Assembly: GCF_001748145.1 (NCBI RefSeq)
Contig: NZ_BCQA01000001.1
Coordinates: 1,364,001 to 1,428,000, forward strand
DNA length: 64,000 nt
Direction: 5' to 3'
Origin: Bosea sp. BIWAKO-01
GTDB lineage: Bacteria; Pseudomonadota; Alphaproteobacteria; Rhizobiales; Beijerinckiaceae
Below the pieces are notes generated by a model. That model saw nothing but the letters and a program-made list of their open reading frames with translations. It ran no database searches and was not told the origin of the DNA. Shown one piece after another: positions 25,898 to 35,372 of this stretch (the stretch's first letter is position 1; each line of letters begins with the position of its first letter). The translations under genes and the position numbers were made by a program.

Positions 25898-28800
25898 CTA
25901 TGACACCATCTGGCTAGCGACGCGAGACAGGTCAGCCGCGACGCCCGTCTTCCGCAAGGCGCGCGACACAGTCCCGGACAGATCGTCAAAGCGTGCGAGA
26001 GCCTCTAGACGCGCCTCGACCCCGGGGTCGGGGCCCTCTGGCCTGAGGAGCTCCCGGAGCGAAGCCAGGCACCGGTGCTCCAGCACGGGAGAGTTCAGCC
26101 GCCTTGCCTTCGCCACCGCCGAGCGCAGTGCCGCCTCTGCATCCTGCTGTTGCGCCCGTGCGCCCCTGGCCATGATGCCGGCCTGGATCCGATCCAGCTC
26201 CGGCTCCAGCCACAGCGAACCGCTTCGCGACATCAGCGCAATCGCCCGGTCGCAGGAGGCTTGTGCCTCCACCAGCTGCCCAAGTTGAAGCTGCGCTTCG
26301 GCGAGATTGGCGAGATAGCCGGATAGGGACAGTACGTAACCGACGCGTTCGAATGCCGCGATCGCCCGCTGCATGGTTGCTGCGCCGCGCGCGAGATCAC
26401 CCTTCTGACAGAGCCCCCAGCCCAGAAACGCCGCGCCATGGGCCCGGAAGCCTGCGAGCCCGTGCTGTTCCGACAAGGCCACCAGCCGCCCCGCCTCCTG
26501 CATCAGCTCATTGGTCGCGTTCGACAGCCCGAAGACCCAGCCGCCGACATAGGACATCGGAATCGCCGCGGAATGAGGATGCCGCAAGGCGTCTGCGGAG
26601 CGAAGCGCATCGATGCCTATGCGCAGGGACTCGCCAACATTGCCAAGGCAGAAATGAGCGAGACTCAGCAGTGATCTGGTGTGAATCTCGGTGTTCTGGC
26701 CGAACATGAATGTACTGGCCTCGTCGCGATCGCGCTCTCCGATGAGCAGGGAGTGCTCGAGATGCTCGATCGCTTCGTCGGCCTTGCCCTGGCCGAGCCG
26801 CACCATGCCAATCAGACGGTGCCCGATGGCTCGGCCGGAACTATAATCCGCCCGCTCGGATCGATCGAGGAAGTTCTGGGCCAGGGACGCGGCTTCTGGC
26901 ACATCGCCGCTGCAATTGGCGAAAGTGAACTTTCCGAACAGGAACGGAAACATCAATGCGGAGGGCTCATCTTCGCTGCAAAGCTCCAGCCCGCGCTTGC
27001 AGCATTGCAGCAAACCGGGCGATGTCGGCCCCTGCGCGGCGGTGATGGAGCCAACCAGCGCCGCCTGAAGGCCGCGCTCGAGCGTCGTCCGCACCATGTC
27101 GTCCGGCAATTTGTCGAGCAGCGACAAGCCGTGGCGAATATGCCCGATCGCCTCGATATGGGCGGAACGCTGTCCGGCGCTCGCTCCGGCCCTCAGCCAG
27201 GCCTTGACTGCCTCCTGGTAGCGGCCCGCCTCGGTGAGATGGTGCGCAGTGACCTCGGGCAAGGGGATATCGACGCCGTCCCCCTGATCGAGCAGGCCCA
27301 GAATGCGGTCATGGATCGCGCGCCGTTCGGTGGCGAGCATCGATTCATGAGCCATGCGCTGAAGCAATGAATGCCGAAACTCATAGCGGATTTCCCCGCC
27401 TATGCGCTTGGGCAGAAGAATCTCGGCGTCGACCAGCGCCTCGACAGGCGCAATCACCTCCCTGATGCCCTTCTCCAGGACGTGGGCGAGGAATACCGGG
27501 GTGAAGGAACGACCGATACAGGCCGCGGCCTGTACGACGGGTCGCGCGCCCGGCCGCCGATCGAGCCGCTCGGACATGAGTTCCGCGAGGAGCAGCGGGA
27601 CATTCGACGGCTTGCGGATGGGATGAGGCGTCTGGATGTGTTCGTCGATCAAAGAGAGCACGAACTGCTCGACAAAGAGCGGAACCCCCTCGGCGGCAGC
27701 GACCGCCTGCGCGATCTTCTCGGGAGGCAGCTCCTCCGACCCCGGAATCGCGTGCGCCAGCGCGAGACTCTGCTCCCCTGACAGCGGCTCCAGCGTCACG
27801 ACTTCGTCCGGCTCCGGCAACCCCTCGGTGCGGGGGAACGGCCGTGCGGTTGCCACAACCATCAGCGCCTCATCGCTGCCGGCGGCCAGGAGCTCCCGCA
27901 AGAGCTCCGCCGAGGACGGGTCCAGCCAATGCGCATCCTCGATCACCACAAGGGTCGGCTGTCGGCGGGCCGTGCGCACGATGACCGAGATGACGAACTC
28001 ATACTGCTTGCGCTTGAACATCGTCGGGGCCGGGGCAAACTGCTCGCGGATGCCGGTTGCAGCCAGACCGATCAGGCTCGCCAATATTTCGTTGTTCTCC
28101 GGCGTATTGAGGCCGATTTCGTCTAGGACGGCGCCGATCTTTGCGCCGCGCACCTTGTTGTCGTCCTCGAACTTGAGACCAGCCCGTGCCCAGAGGAAGC
28201 TCGCGACCGGGTAGAGCGGCGTACTCGCGAACAGCTCATGGCAATAGGTCATATAGATCGCCGCATCGGACAGCGCGGGATGACCGCAGATCTCCGTGAT
28301 GACCTTCGTCTTTCCAACTCCGGCATCCGCGGCCACGAGAACGAACTGCGCCCGCCTGTCGCTCGTTGCACCGGTCCAGCGCGCAAGGATGCTCTTGAGA
28401 TGGCTTTCGCGGCCCACAGCGATGGGAACACTGCTCGCGACCCTGCCGTGGCGCCGTGCCGTCCCCAATCGCTCACGAGCGATCTCGAAGACTTCGATCT
28501 CACGCGAAAGGCCCCGGATGGGTCTTGGCCCGAGGGCCTTGACTTCAAACAGCCCGGCGGTGAGGTCGGTGACCTCCCGGGTCGCCACGACCGTCCCAGG
28601 CGCAGCCTCGGCCTGCAGTCGAGCCGCGAGATTGATGGCCTCGCCCACCGCGCCAAGTTCGCTGGAGCCGCTGCTGACGCGGGCCGGAGCCATCACGACG
28701 AGGCCTGTGTGAACGCCGATACGCGCTGCGATGTCCGGAACGGTGCCATCCTCGATGCTCGTGTTCAGCGTCTTGATCCGCCCCATCAGCTCGAGGGAGG

Positions 28801-29068
28801 CACGGACAGCCCGTTCCGCGTCGTTCTCGCGGGCCGTGGGATAGCCGAAGAAGATGAGGACACCGTCGCCCGTGTAACTCGCAACGAAGCCGCCATAGCG
28901 CTCCATGGTCGTCAGGGTCAGTTGCTGGTAGCGGCGCTGGACGAGACCGAGTTCTTCCGGATCAAGCTGCTCCGACAACTGGGTGTAGCCAACGAGGTCG
29001 ACGAAGACGATCGTGACGTAGCGCCTCTCCGACACAAGTTTTCGAGGCTCGGCTTCGCTCATCGTCAT
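25898..29068 (-). CDS. Class III adenylate cyclase fused to AAA ATPase and TPR-like repeats
   Basis: 1056 residues; the ATG at 29068 follows aggag at good spacing. Residues 15-200 form a cytoplasmic class III cyclase domain (VTIVFVDLVGYTQLSEQLDP and SYTGDGVLIFFGYPTAREND keep both metal-binding Asp). Residues 225-600 are an AAA/STAND-type ATPase with Walker A LVAADAGVGKTKVITEI and a Walker B-like TLVVIEDAHWLDPSS. The remaining 450 residues are helical TPR-like repeats (for example LSLAHFCLGNVGESLRIGID, ANLAEAQLQLGQLVEAQASC). No membrane segment. This layout is common in rhizobia, where these proteins are often called adenylate cyclases; ligand and output are unknown. It converges on the methyltransferase gene and adds a second cNMP source to the cluster. 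Confidence 0.93.
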   Translation of the reverse strand: MTMSEAEPRKLVSERRYVTIVFVDLVGYTQLSEQLDPEELGLVQRRYQQLTLTTMERYGGFVASYTGDGVLIFFGYPTARENDAERAVRASLELMGRIKTLNTSIEDGTVPDIAARIGVHTGLVVMAPARVSSGSSELGAVGEAINLAARLQAEAAPGTVVATREVTDLTAGLFEVKALGPRPIRGLSREIEVFEIARERLGTARRHGRVASSVPIAVGRESHLKSILARWTGATSDRRAQFVLVAADAGVGKTKVITEICGHPALSDAAIYMTYCHELFASTPLYPVASFLWARAGLKFEDDNKVRGAKIGAVLDEIGLNTPENNEILASLIGLAATGIREQFAPAPTMFKRKQYEFVISVIVRTARRQPTLVVIEDAHWLDPSSAELLRELLAAGSDEALMVVATARPFPRTEGLPEPDEVVTLEPLSGEQSLALAHAIPGSEELPPEKIAQAVAAAEGVPLFVEQFVLSLIDEHIQTPHPIRKPSNVPLLLAELMSERLDRRPGARPVVQAAACIGRSFTPVFLAHVLEKGIREVIAPVEALVDAEILLPKRIGGEIRYEFRHSLLQRMAHESMLATERRAIHDRILGLLDQGDGVDIPLPEVTAHHLTEAGRYQEAVKAWLRAGASAGQRSAHIEAIGHIRHGLSLLDKLPDDMVRTTLERGLQAALVGSITAAQGPTSPGLLQCCKRGLELCSEDEPSALMFPFLFGKFTFANCSGDVPEAASLAQNFLDRSERADYSSGRAIGHRLIGMVRLGQGKADEAIEHLEHSLLIGERDRDEASTFMFGQNTEIHTRSLLSLAHFCLGNVGESLRIGIDALRSADALRHPHSAAIPMSYVGGWVFGLSNATNELMQEAGRLVALSEQHGLAGFRAHGAAFLGWGLCQKGDLARGAATMQRAIAAFERVGYVLSLSGYLANLAEAQLQLGQLVEAQASCDRAIALMSRSGSLWLEPELDRIQAGIMARGARAQQQDAEAALRSAVAKARRLNSPVLEHRCLASLRELLRPEGPDPGVEARLEALARFDDLSGTVSRALRKTGVAADLSRVASQMVS

Positions 29069-29206
29069 CGCACAGGCTCCTGTGTCGGGAACGTCGACGC
29101 TCTGTTACTGTCTCGTCAATTTGAATATGGCCGCATATGCGCATAGAGTGAAGTCATTACCTAGCTGTCTCTAGTTTTTCAGCCAGTATACGGGGGGCGA
29201 TCGGGC

Positions 29207-30889
29207 ATGCCTACCTCAACGATAGCGCGTCTTTTCTCCCGAACATCAGCCGAAGCCAGTTCCGACGCACCACAAAAGATCAAAACGGTCGTCATTTGCG
29301 CCCATCTTCGGCCTGGTCGCGACAAACGGCGCTCGACGCATTTCATGCAACCTATCGCGGGTTTGCATATTGCTGCACTGATCGATGCAAAGCGATTTGA
29401 TGTCGTGCTTTATCATGAAGACTGGCACGGCCCATTCGACCCTGCACATTGCAACAAGTACGACCTCGTATTCCTCACAGGGCTTCAGCCCGACTTCGAT
29501 CGGCTGCGGCAACTCTCCTATCACTTCAGACGCAGCGGAGCGACGGTCGTTGCCGGCGGGAGCGTGTGCACGCTTTTCCCGGAATTCGCCCAGCAGTTCT
29601 TCGACGTCGTCTGCGCCGGCGGCGTCGATAGCGTCAGGGATGTCGTTAGCGATTATTTGGCCGGCTCACTCCAACCAATCTACCGCTCTCCGATTGCACA
29701 GATCTCCGACTACACGGTCGATTATAGTCTTTTGCGCAAAAGCGGCATCAATCCGACCACACATCTTGCGGAGACTTCGCGCGGATGCAGCTTCAAATGC
29801 AGCTTTTGCGTCATTCCCTCGGAAGTCGGGGCGCATGTGCGCCATGGGCTGGCCAGCTTCAAGGCGTCGCTCGAAAGCGCGCTGGAATCGAGCCCCCGCT
29901 TCAGCATGCGCAGCTGGTATCCGATGGTCATGCTGCTGGACAATAATTTCTCGGATGACCGGGCCCATATGCTGGCCATCTGCGAGTTCCTGCGCGACCA
30001 TCCCAAGGTGCGGGGCTGGGGCGCGCTGGTCACCCAGAACGTCGTCCAGGATCGCGCGCTCATCGAGACCTTCGCCGCCTCCAAATGCGTCGGGCTGTTC
30101 GTCGGAATTGAATCGCTCGATGCAAGCTTTCTGCGCCGCTACAACAAGACCCAGAACCTCAGCCGACGCCAGAATGTCATCGATGACGTCGCCTTCGCCG
30201 AGGGGCACGGCATTGCCGTCGGCTACGGCTATCTCTTCGACCCTCGCTACCAGACGGCTGCGGAGATGCAGCAGGCCATGGAAGCCATCGCCGAAAACCC
30301 GCTGATGCCGATGCCGACCTATCTCAGCGTCGTTGCTCCCCTCGCCGGAACCCAGCTTTTCTGGGAGGATCTGGAGAGCGGGCGCCTGGCTCCCAACCTT
30401 CGCTTCCGGGACCTGGACGGCGAGACGATCTGCTACGCGCAGCTTGCCGAGCCGGCTCAGCCGATCGTCGCCTTTCTCGAACGGATCTTCCGGCGCCCCT
30501 GGACCGTGGTCGGGCGCATGCGCATCCTGCTCAAGACCTTGCGGAGGCTCCGCCACAGCCGTTCGTTCAACCCGATGCGATGGTACATCATCGCCTCGGC
30601 GAGCTTTCATTGCTTTACCTGGTCAAAAACCTCGCCAGCCCGACCGCGCACCTATCTGGCCGGGAGCGATACGCTCGACCCGCAATATGGCGAACATCCG
30701 GATGATCTATCGCCGGAGGATCGCGTCCGCTATTTCGAGCCTATCGCGCTCACCGATGGCGACGGGAAACCGAGCCTCTGGCTCATTCCCTATGCCGAAG
30801 CCCGCCGGAAACCCAAGCCGACGGCACGACCTCTGCCGGTTTCGCCTCCCCTGGACACCGGCATCGTCGCCATGCGGCCGGAGAAATAA
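29207..30889 (+). CDS. Radical SAM protein with N-terminal B12-binding-like domain
   Basis: 560 residues. Residues 25-165 look like a cobalamin-binding Rossmann domain (VLYHEDWHGPFDP, DLVFLTGLQPDFDRLRQLSY, GATVVAGGSVCTLFP), but the DxHxxG cobalamin-ligand motif is not intact, so B12 may bind base-on or not at all. The radical SAM cluster cysteines are C194, C198 and C201 in RGCSFKCSFC, followed by a TIM-barrel region (MLLDNNFSDDRAHMLAICEF, CVGLFVGIESLDASFLRRYN, GIAVGYGYLFDPRYQTAAEM). The chain resembles class B radical SAM enzymes with DUF4070-like C-termini, such as hopanoid-modifying ones, but the substrate is not clear. It stands alone, divergent from the cyclase-TPR gene. Confidence 0.88.
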   Translation: MPTSTIARLFSRTSAEASSDAPQKIKTVVICAHLRPGRDKRRSTHFMQPIAGLHIAALIDAKRFDVVLYHEDWHGPFDPAHCNKYDLVFLTGLQPDFDRLRQLSYHFRRSGATVVAGGSVCTLFPEFAQQFFDVVCAGGVDSVRDVVSDYLAGSLQPIYRSPIAQISDYTVDYSLLRKSGINPTTHLAETSRGCSFKCSFCVIPSEVGAHVRHGLASFKASLESALESSPRFSMRSWYPMVMLLDNNFSDDRAHMLAICEFLRDHPKVRGWGALVTQNVVQDRALIETFAASKCVGLFVGIESLDASFLRRYNKTQNLSRRQNVIDDVAFAEGHGIAVGYGYLFDPRYQTAAEMQQAMEAIAENPLMPMPTYLSVVAPLAGTQLFWEDLESGRLAPNLRFRDLDGETICYAQLAEPAQPIVAFLERIFRRPWTVVGRMRILLKTLRRLRHSRSFNPMRWYIIASASFHCFTWSKTSPARPRTYLAGSDTLDPQYGEHPDDLSPEDRVRYFEPIALTDGDGKPSLWLIPYAEARRKPKPTARPLPVSPPLDTGIVAMRPEK

Positions 30890-30905
30890 CGCAAGATTCC
30901 CGGAC

Positions 30906-31241
30906 TCACCTGCTTTTCGGCCTTGGGCGGGCTTGCCCCTTCGCCGATGGAGCGCGCGGTGGTTCCTCGCTCGGCGCCCCCCCCTCTCCCGTCGGCATCG
31001 TCCCAAGCTTCTGGCTGGCGCTCTTGGGCGCATCGACATAGGCCCGGCCCAGGAGCCCCTGCAGCTCAGGCAGGCTGTATTTCGCGATATACGCGAGCGT
31101 CGTGGTCCGGAGTTTCGCGCTGTCTCCGGCGGCCTCCGCCTGGGCTGCCTGAAGACCGTTCAGAAATATGTTGAGCTCGTCCCGGGAGGCGCGCAACGGA
31201 GGCGGCGGCGGGGACTTGGGTTTGCGTGATCTCAGGGCCAT
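30906..31241 (-). CDS. Small proline-rich protein of unknown function
   Basis: 111 residues from the ATG at 31241 (MALRSRKPKSPPPPPLRASR), with gagg upstream. A basic, proline-rich N-terminus precedes a helical middle (DELNIFLNGLQAAQAEAAGD, TTLAYIAKYSLPELQGLLGR) and a disordered Pro/Lys/Arg-rich tail. No signal peptide and no known family. It starts 16 bp after the stop of the lipase-like gene, so the two are probably translated from one message and the small protein may be a partner of that enzyme. That link is only positional. Confidence 0.6.
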   Translation of the reverse strand: MALRSRKPKSPPPPPLRASRDELNIFLNGLQAAQAEAAGDSAKLRTTTLAYIAKYSLPELQGLLGRAYVDAPKSASQKLGTMPTGEGGAPSEEPPRAPSAKGQARPRPKSR

Positions 31242-31257
31242 GACGTACCTCGCCGAG

Positions 31258-32529
31258 CTACTGCATGATGGTGAGGATCTGCGCGCGGATCTGCGGGCTC
31301 AGCATCAGATCCATATGCTCGAAACCATCCTGGTCGATGTCTCCGGTCACAGTGCGCACATTGGCCGCGGGGGTCGAGACCAGACGCGCGGACCAGGCCG
31401 GGATCACGCCGTCTCCCGGGCAATAGGAGTAATCTACGATCGGCGACGGATCCGAGTTCGGATCGAAAGCGGGGTCGATCCAGCCCCATGTCTGCTCATG
31501 GGTCGTCTCGTCGACGGTCCAGCCATTGCGCTGCTGAACGCCACGGATGTTGTAGTACTTGCTGTTCGTGGCCGCGCCGAGAGGCAGCGCCACCTTCCGA
31601 TAGATCGCCTCGCCCCGGTCCAGGGCGACATGGCTGAAACCCCAGTTCTCGGGATAGCGCACCTGGGTTCCGCTCTTCTGGGGGTTGTAAGGATCGGCGA
31701 TCGCGCCGGTATCGCGATCCCTGACCGGATATCGCAACAGCGGATAGCTCGGATCGGCAGCCAACGCCGCCTGGTCACGCTGGAAGGTCGCCTGGTCCAG
31801 GTAGAGAAGCGTGTATGGCCCCGGCAACGACGAGATCAACTGGGTCAGATTCCGCGGGTCGTAGGACCATGAGAGCCGGTCCAGGTCGGGGTCGCCCTTG
31901 AAATAGCGGTTCAGTTGCCCGGCATAGCCGTAGAAGGGCGACCCGACGCTGATGGCCCGCCTGACCGCAGCGACATGCGAGCCGCCCTGGTTCAGTACCA
32001 GCTTGACGACCATGCCGCCGAAGCTGTGCCCGATCAGCGTAACATCGGCGAAGGGATCGGCGCCGCATTCCGCACTGACCCGCTGACGGAACTTCGGCAC
32101 GAAGCTCTTCAGGAAGAAGCGCGCCACAAGCTCGGGATCGCGCCGCCAGTCCCAGCCAAAGACGAACCAATCGAATTTCCTGGCTGTGCACCAGCTCAGG
32201 AAATCATCGTAGGGGGTAAGCACCGGAGGAAACCGGACGCAACCATCGGCGATCACGAAATGCCGGCCCGCATCGTCATCGCCCTTCATCTTGAGCAGCA
32301 GCGCGCCCCCGGTCAGGATGGGGCAATCGAGCCAGATCAGATTGTAGAAATAGGGCGTATTGCCCTGGCTCGTGGTCGCCCATTTGATGCTGGATCCCAT
32401 GCCTCCCGGGAACAGGATGACCGTTTTGCGCCGCGCCGGTCTGTGCTGCCTGTAGCGCGCGATGAACTGCGAAATCTGCTCGTCGAGCTGCGCGAGCTGC
32501 TGCTTATCACGATCAGCGACGTAGCTCAT
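31258..32529 (-). CDS. Lipase/LCAT-like alpha/beta hydrolase
   Basis: 423 residues from the ATG at 32529 (MSYVADRDKQQLAQLDEQIS), preceded by ggagg. It has an oxyanion-hole region VILFPGGMGSSIKW and the nucleophile elbow VTLIGHSFGGMVVKL, with Ser169 as the likely nucleophile. Further on come GSPFYGYAGQLNRYF and a late GDGVIPAWSARLVS with the likely acid, and the C-terminal DQDGFEHMDLMLSP supplies the catalytic His. This order matches lecithin:cholesterol acyltransferase-like hydrolases. No signal peptide is visible, so it seems cytoplasmic. The native substrate (lipid, ester or polymer) cannot be told. Confidence 0.82.
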   Translation of the reverse strand: MSYVADRDKQQLAQLDEQISQFIARYRQHRPARRKTVILFPGGMGSSIKWATTSQGNTPYFYNLIWLDCPILTGGALLLKMKGDDDAGRHFVIADGCVRFPPVLTPYDDFLSWCTARKFDWFVFGWDWRRDPELVARFFLKSFVPKFRQRVSAECGADPFADVTLIGHSFGGMVVKLVLNQGGSHVAAVRRAISVGSPFYGYAGQLNRYFKGDPDLDRLSWSYDPRNLTQLISSLPGPYTLLYLDQATFQRDQAALAADPSYPLLRYPVRDRDTGAIADPYNPQKSGTQVRYPENWGFSHVALDRGEAIYRKVALPLGAATNSKYYNIRGVQQRNGWTVDETTHEQTWGWIDPAFDPNSDPSPIVDYSYCPGDGVIPAWSARLVSTPAANVRTVTGDIDQDGFEHMDLMLSPQIRAQILTIMQ

Positions 32530-32876
32530 TTCGCCTCCGGTCGAGAACGCTCCTACATTCCGCAGGTAAGGCAGGCTCGCTTGTCCAAGCGACAGGCCGG
32601 ACGGGATGGGGCAACGACGGCGCGACCATCCCAAACCGCGATCACAGCATCTCTCAAACGACTGACGCAGGCAATGCTGCAGTGACGCTGGGAGATGCTT
32701 CCCTCAGATCTGCGTCAGGAACTCAAATCCGAACGAGGACGAAGAATGGGCGCACCGTCCGGGCGCATTCCGGCCCGAGGACATGTCCGTGTTCCTGCGC
32801 CCTCTCGGGGGCTTGCCACCGGCAAGCCGCCAGCGCGCCGGGGCGGGGTTACGCCCGCACGGCCGGCTCGCATCGG
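32530..32876. other. Intergenic region between the lipase-like and copper ATPase genes
   Basis: About 350 bp with no convincing gene. It holds a perfect 8-bp stem hairpin (ggcttgcc-acc-ggcaagcc, 32810-32828) some 50 bp past the copper ATPase stop, with no U-tract, and presumably the promoter of the lipase-like gene. Frames through it are GC-rich shadows. Confidence 0.5.
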
Positions 32877-35294
32877 TCACAACTTCACCGCCCGCAGCCG
32901 CGCGGCATTGGCGATCACGCTGACCGAGGACAAAGCCATCGCAGCCGCAGCGATGATCGGCGACAAGAGCAAGCCGAAGATCGGATAGAGCACGCCTGCC
33001 GCCACCGGCACCCCGAACGCGTTGTAGACAAAGGCGAAGAACAGGTTCTGCCGGATATTGCGCATCGTGGCCTCGGACAGACGCCGGGCACGCACGATCC
33101 CGGTCATGTCGCCCTGGAGCAATGTGACGCCGGCGCTCTCGATGGCGACATCGGTCCCGGAGCCCATCGCGATGCCGACATCTGCCGCAGCCAGAGCCGG
33201 CGCGTCATTGACGCCGTCGCCCGCCATCGCGACCACGCGCCCCTCCCGCTTGAGCTTCGCCACGACCGCGCTCTTGTCCTCGAGGAGAACCTCGGCCTCG
33301 ACCTCGGTGATGCCGAGCCTGCGGGCGACGGCTTGCGCCGTGGTGCGGTTGTCGCCGGTGAGCATGACGACGCGTATCCCTTCGGACCGCAGCGCCGACA
33401 GAGCCTCGGGCGTCGAAGCCTTGACCGGGTCGGCAATGGCGATCACGCCTGCTGGCTTGCCGTCCACGCCCATGAAAATCGCCGTCGCGCCGTCCCTGCG
33501 CAGGACCTCCGCAGTCTGGACAAGACCCGACACATCGACGCCGTGCTCGGCCAGAAAGCGATCATTGCCGAGCACGATCCGCTGTCCCTCCACCGTTCCC
33601 AACGCCCCCTTGCCGGTCGGTGAATCGAAGTCCGTCACGGCCGCCGTCGTAACGCCCTTGGCTTCGGCAGATGCAACGATCGCAACCGCCAGGGGGTGCT
33701 CGCTCGGCCGCTCCACGCTGGCGGCAAGGCGCAGAATGTCGGCCTCGGAGAATCCCGACGCCGGCCGGATCGCAGTGACCGCCGGCCGCCCTTCGGTGAG
33801 CGTGCCGGTCTTGTCGACGACGAGTGTGTCGATTTTCTCCATCTGCTCAAGCGCCTCGGCATTCTTGATCAGCACGCCGGCCCGAGCCCCCCGCCCGACA
33901 CCGACCATGATCGACATCGGCGTCGCGAGGCCGAGCGCACAGGGGCAGGCGATGATCAGGACAGAGACCGCGGCCACCAGGCCGAAGGCAAGGCGCGGCT
34001 CCGGCCCCCAGATGGCCCAGGCGGCAAAGGCAAGCAGAGCAATGGCGATGACAGCCGGCACGAAGTAGCCAGAGACCTGATCGGCCAGGCGCTGGATCGG
34101 CGCGCGGCTGCGCTGGGCTTCCGAGACCAGCGCCACGATCCGCGACAGCATGGTGTCGCGCCCGATCTTCTGCGCCTCGATGACGAGACCGCCGGACTGG
34201 TTCATCGTGCCGCCGATCACTGCGGCGCCGACAGTCTTGGTCACCGGCATGGATTCGCCGGTCACCATGGACTCGTCGACAGCGCTGCGGCCATCGACCA
34301 CTGCGCCGTCCACGGGCACTTTCTCGCCAGGCCGAACCCGCAGACGATCCCCCAATTGCACCGTATCGAGCTGGATCTCCTCCTCGGAGCCGTCGGCATT
34401 CAGGCGCCGGGCCGTCTTGGGAGCAAGATCGAGAAGCGCGCGAATGGCGCCGCCCGTGCTTTCCCGCGCGCGCAGCTCGAGCACCTGCCCGAGCAAGACC
34501 AGCACCGTGATGACGGCCGCCGCCTCGAAATAAACTGCGACCGAGCCGTCATGCCCGCGGAAGGCAGACGGGAAGATCCCGGGCATCAGCGTCGCCACGA
34601 CGCTGTAGACCCAGGCAACGCCCGTTCCCATCGCAATCAGGGTGAACATGTTGAGGTTGCGGCTGACCAGCGAATGCCAGCCGCGCTCGAAGAACGGCCA
34701 GCCAGCCCAAAGCACCACCGGCGTCGCTAGGGCGAGCTGGATCCAGTTGGAGAGGTGACGCGGAATCAGGTGGTCGAGGTCGAGCAGATGCCCACCCATT
34801 TCCAGGACCGCGACCGGGAGGGCGAGAACGAGGCCGATCCAGAAGCGCCGGCTCATGTCGACCAGCTCCGCATTGGGCTGTGCTTCAGCCGTAATCAGAA
34901 CCGGTTCGAGCGCCATGCCGCAGATCGGGCAGGAACCCGGCCCGATCTGCCTGATCTCGGGATGCATCGGACAGGTATAAGTCGCCCCCTCCGGCGCGGT
35001 ATCGGTTGCCGCGGCTAGCTTTGGATCGACGTAACGTGCCGGGTCAGCCTCGAATTTCGACAGGCAGCCAGAGGAGCAGAAATAGTAGGGCCGCCCCCCG
35101 TGCTGCGCGCGGTGTGTGGTCTCGTGCGGATCGACCGCCATCCCGCAGACCGGGTCCTTGACCTGCCCCTCATTCGTAGTCCCGGCATCATGGTGCCCGA
35201 CATGGGCACCATGTCCGTGGTGACCATGATGGGCGCCATGGCCCGCATGGGCCTCGCGACCACCGTGAGACGTCTCCTTCGGGGCATTCGCCAT
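32877..35294 (-). CDS. copA: Copper-translocating P1B-type ATPase
   Basis: 805 residues from the ATG at 35294 ([20 protein letters not shown]). The N-terminus is His-rich, followed by a YHS domain ([10 protein letters not shown] ... [17 protein letters not shown]) and a heavy-metal-binding motif [20 protein letters not shown]; the usual CxxC HMA domain is absent. The core has the translocation motif [12 protein letters not shown], phosphorylation motif [14 protein letters not shown], the HP motif SEHPLAVAI and the hinge [20 protein letters not shown]. It should export Cu(I) from the cytoplasm. A CueR-type operator lies directly upstream, but no MerR-family gene is nearby, so its regulator must be encoded elsewhere. 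Confidence 0.94.
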   Translation of the reverse strand: MANAPKETSHGGREAHAGHGAHHGHHGHGAHVGHHDAGTTNEGQVKDPVCGMAVDPHETTHRAQHGGRPYYFCSSGCLSKFEADPARYVDPKLAAATDTAPEGATYTCPMHPEIRQIGPGSCPICGMALEPVLITAEAQPNAELVDMSRRFWIGLVLALPVAVLEMGGHLLDLDHLIPRHLSNWIQLALATPVVLWAGWPFFERGWHSLVSRNLNMFTLIAMGTGVAWVYSVVATLMPGIFPSAFRGHDGSVAVYFEAAAVITVLVLLGQVLELRARESTGGAIRALLDLAPKTARRLNADGSEEEIQLDTVQLGDRLRVRPGEKVPVDGAVVDGRSAVDESMVTGESMPVTKTVGAAVIGGTMNQSGGLVIEAQKIGRDTMLSRIVALVSEAQRSRAPIQRLADQVSGYFVPAVIAIALLAFAAWAIWGPEPRLAFGLVAAVSVLIIACPCALGLATPMSIMVGVGRGARAGVLIKNAEALEQMEKIDTLVVDKTGTLTEGRPAVTAIRPASGFSEADILRLAASVERPSEHPLAVAIVASAEAKGVTTAAVTDFDSPTGKGALGTVEGQRIVLGNDRFLAEHGVDVSGLVQTAEVLRRDGATAIFMGVDGKPAGVIAIADPVKASTPEALSALRSEGIRVVMLTGDNRTTAQAVARRLGITEVEAEVLLEDKSAVVAKLKREGRVVAMAGDGVNDAPALAAADVGIAMGSGTDVAIESAGVTLLQGDMTGIVRARRLSEATMRNIRQNLFFAFVYNAFGVPVAAGVLYPIFGLLLSPIIAAAAMALSSVSVIANAARLRAVKL

Positions 35295-35340
35295 GATATT
35301 CCTTTGCACAATCCCGCCGCGATAGCGGCGGCATCGTGCA

Positions 35341-35364
35341 ACCTTCCATTGTGGGAAGGTCAAG
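35341..35364 (-). promoter_or_regulatory. CueR-type copper-responsive promoter of copA
   Basis: On the minus strand ttgacc begins a MerR-type element: the inverted repeat accttcc (minus strand) / ggaaggt, separated by six bases, overlaps a -35-like ttgacc, and a -10-like hexamer would lie about 19 bp further on. This spacing and sequence are characteristic of CueR-controlled copA promoters. It is 47-70 bp upstream of the copA start. Confidence 0.75.
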
Positions 35365-35372
35365 CCTGCCCC

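Noticed and set aside
32810..32828. Hairpin as terminator of copA
   Set aside because: The stem is perfect but there is no U-tract and the distance is long, so it is mentioned only in the intergenic entry.
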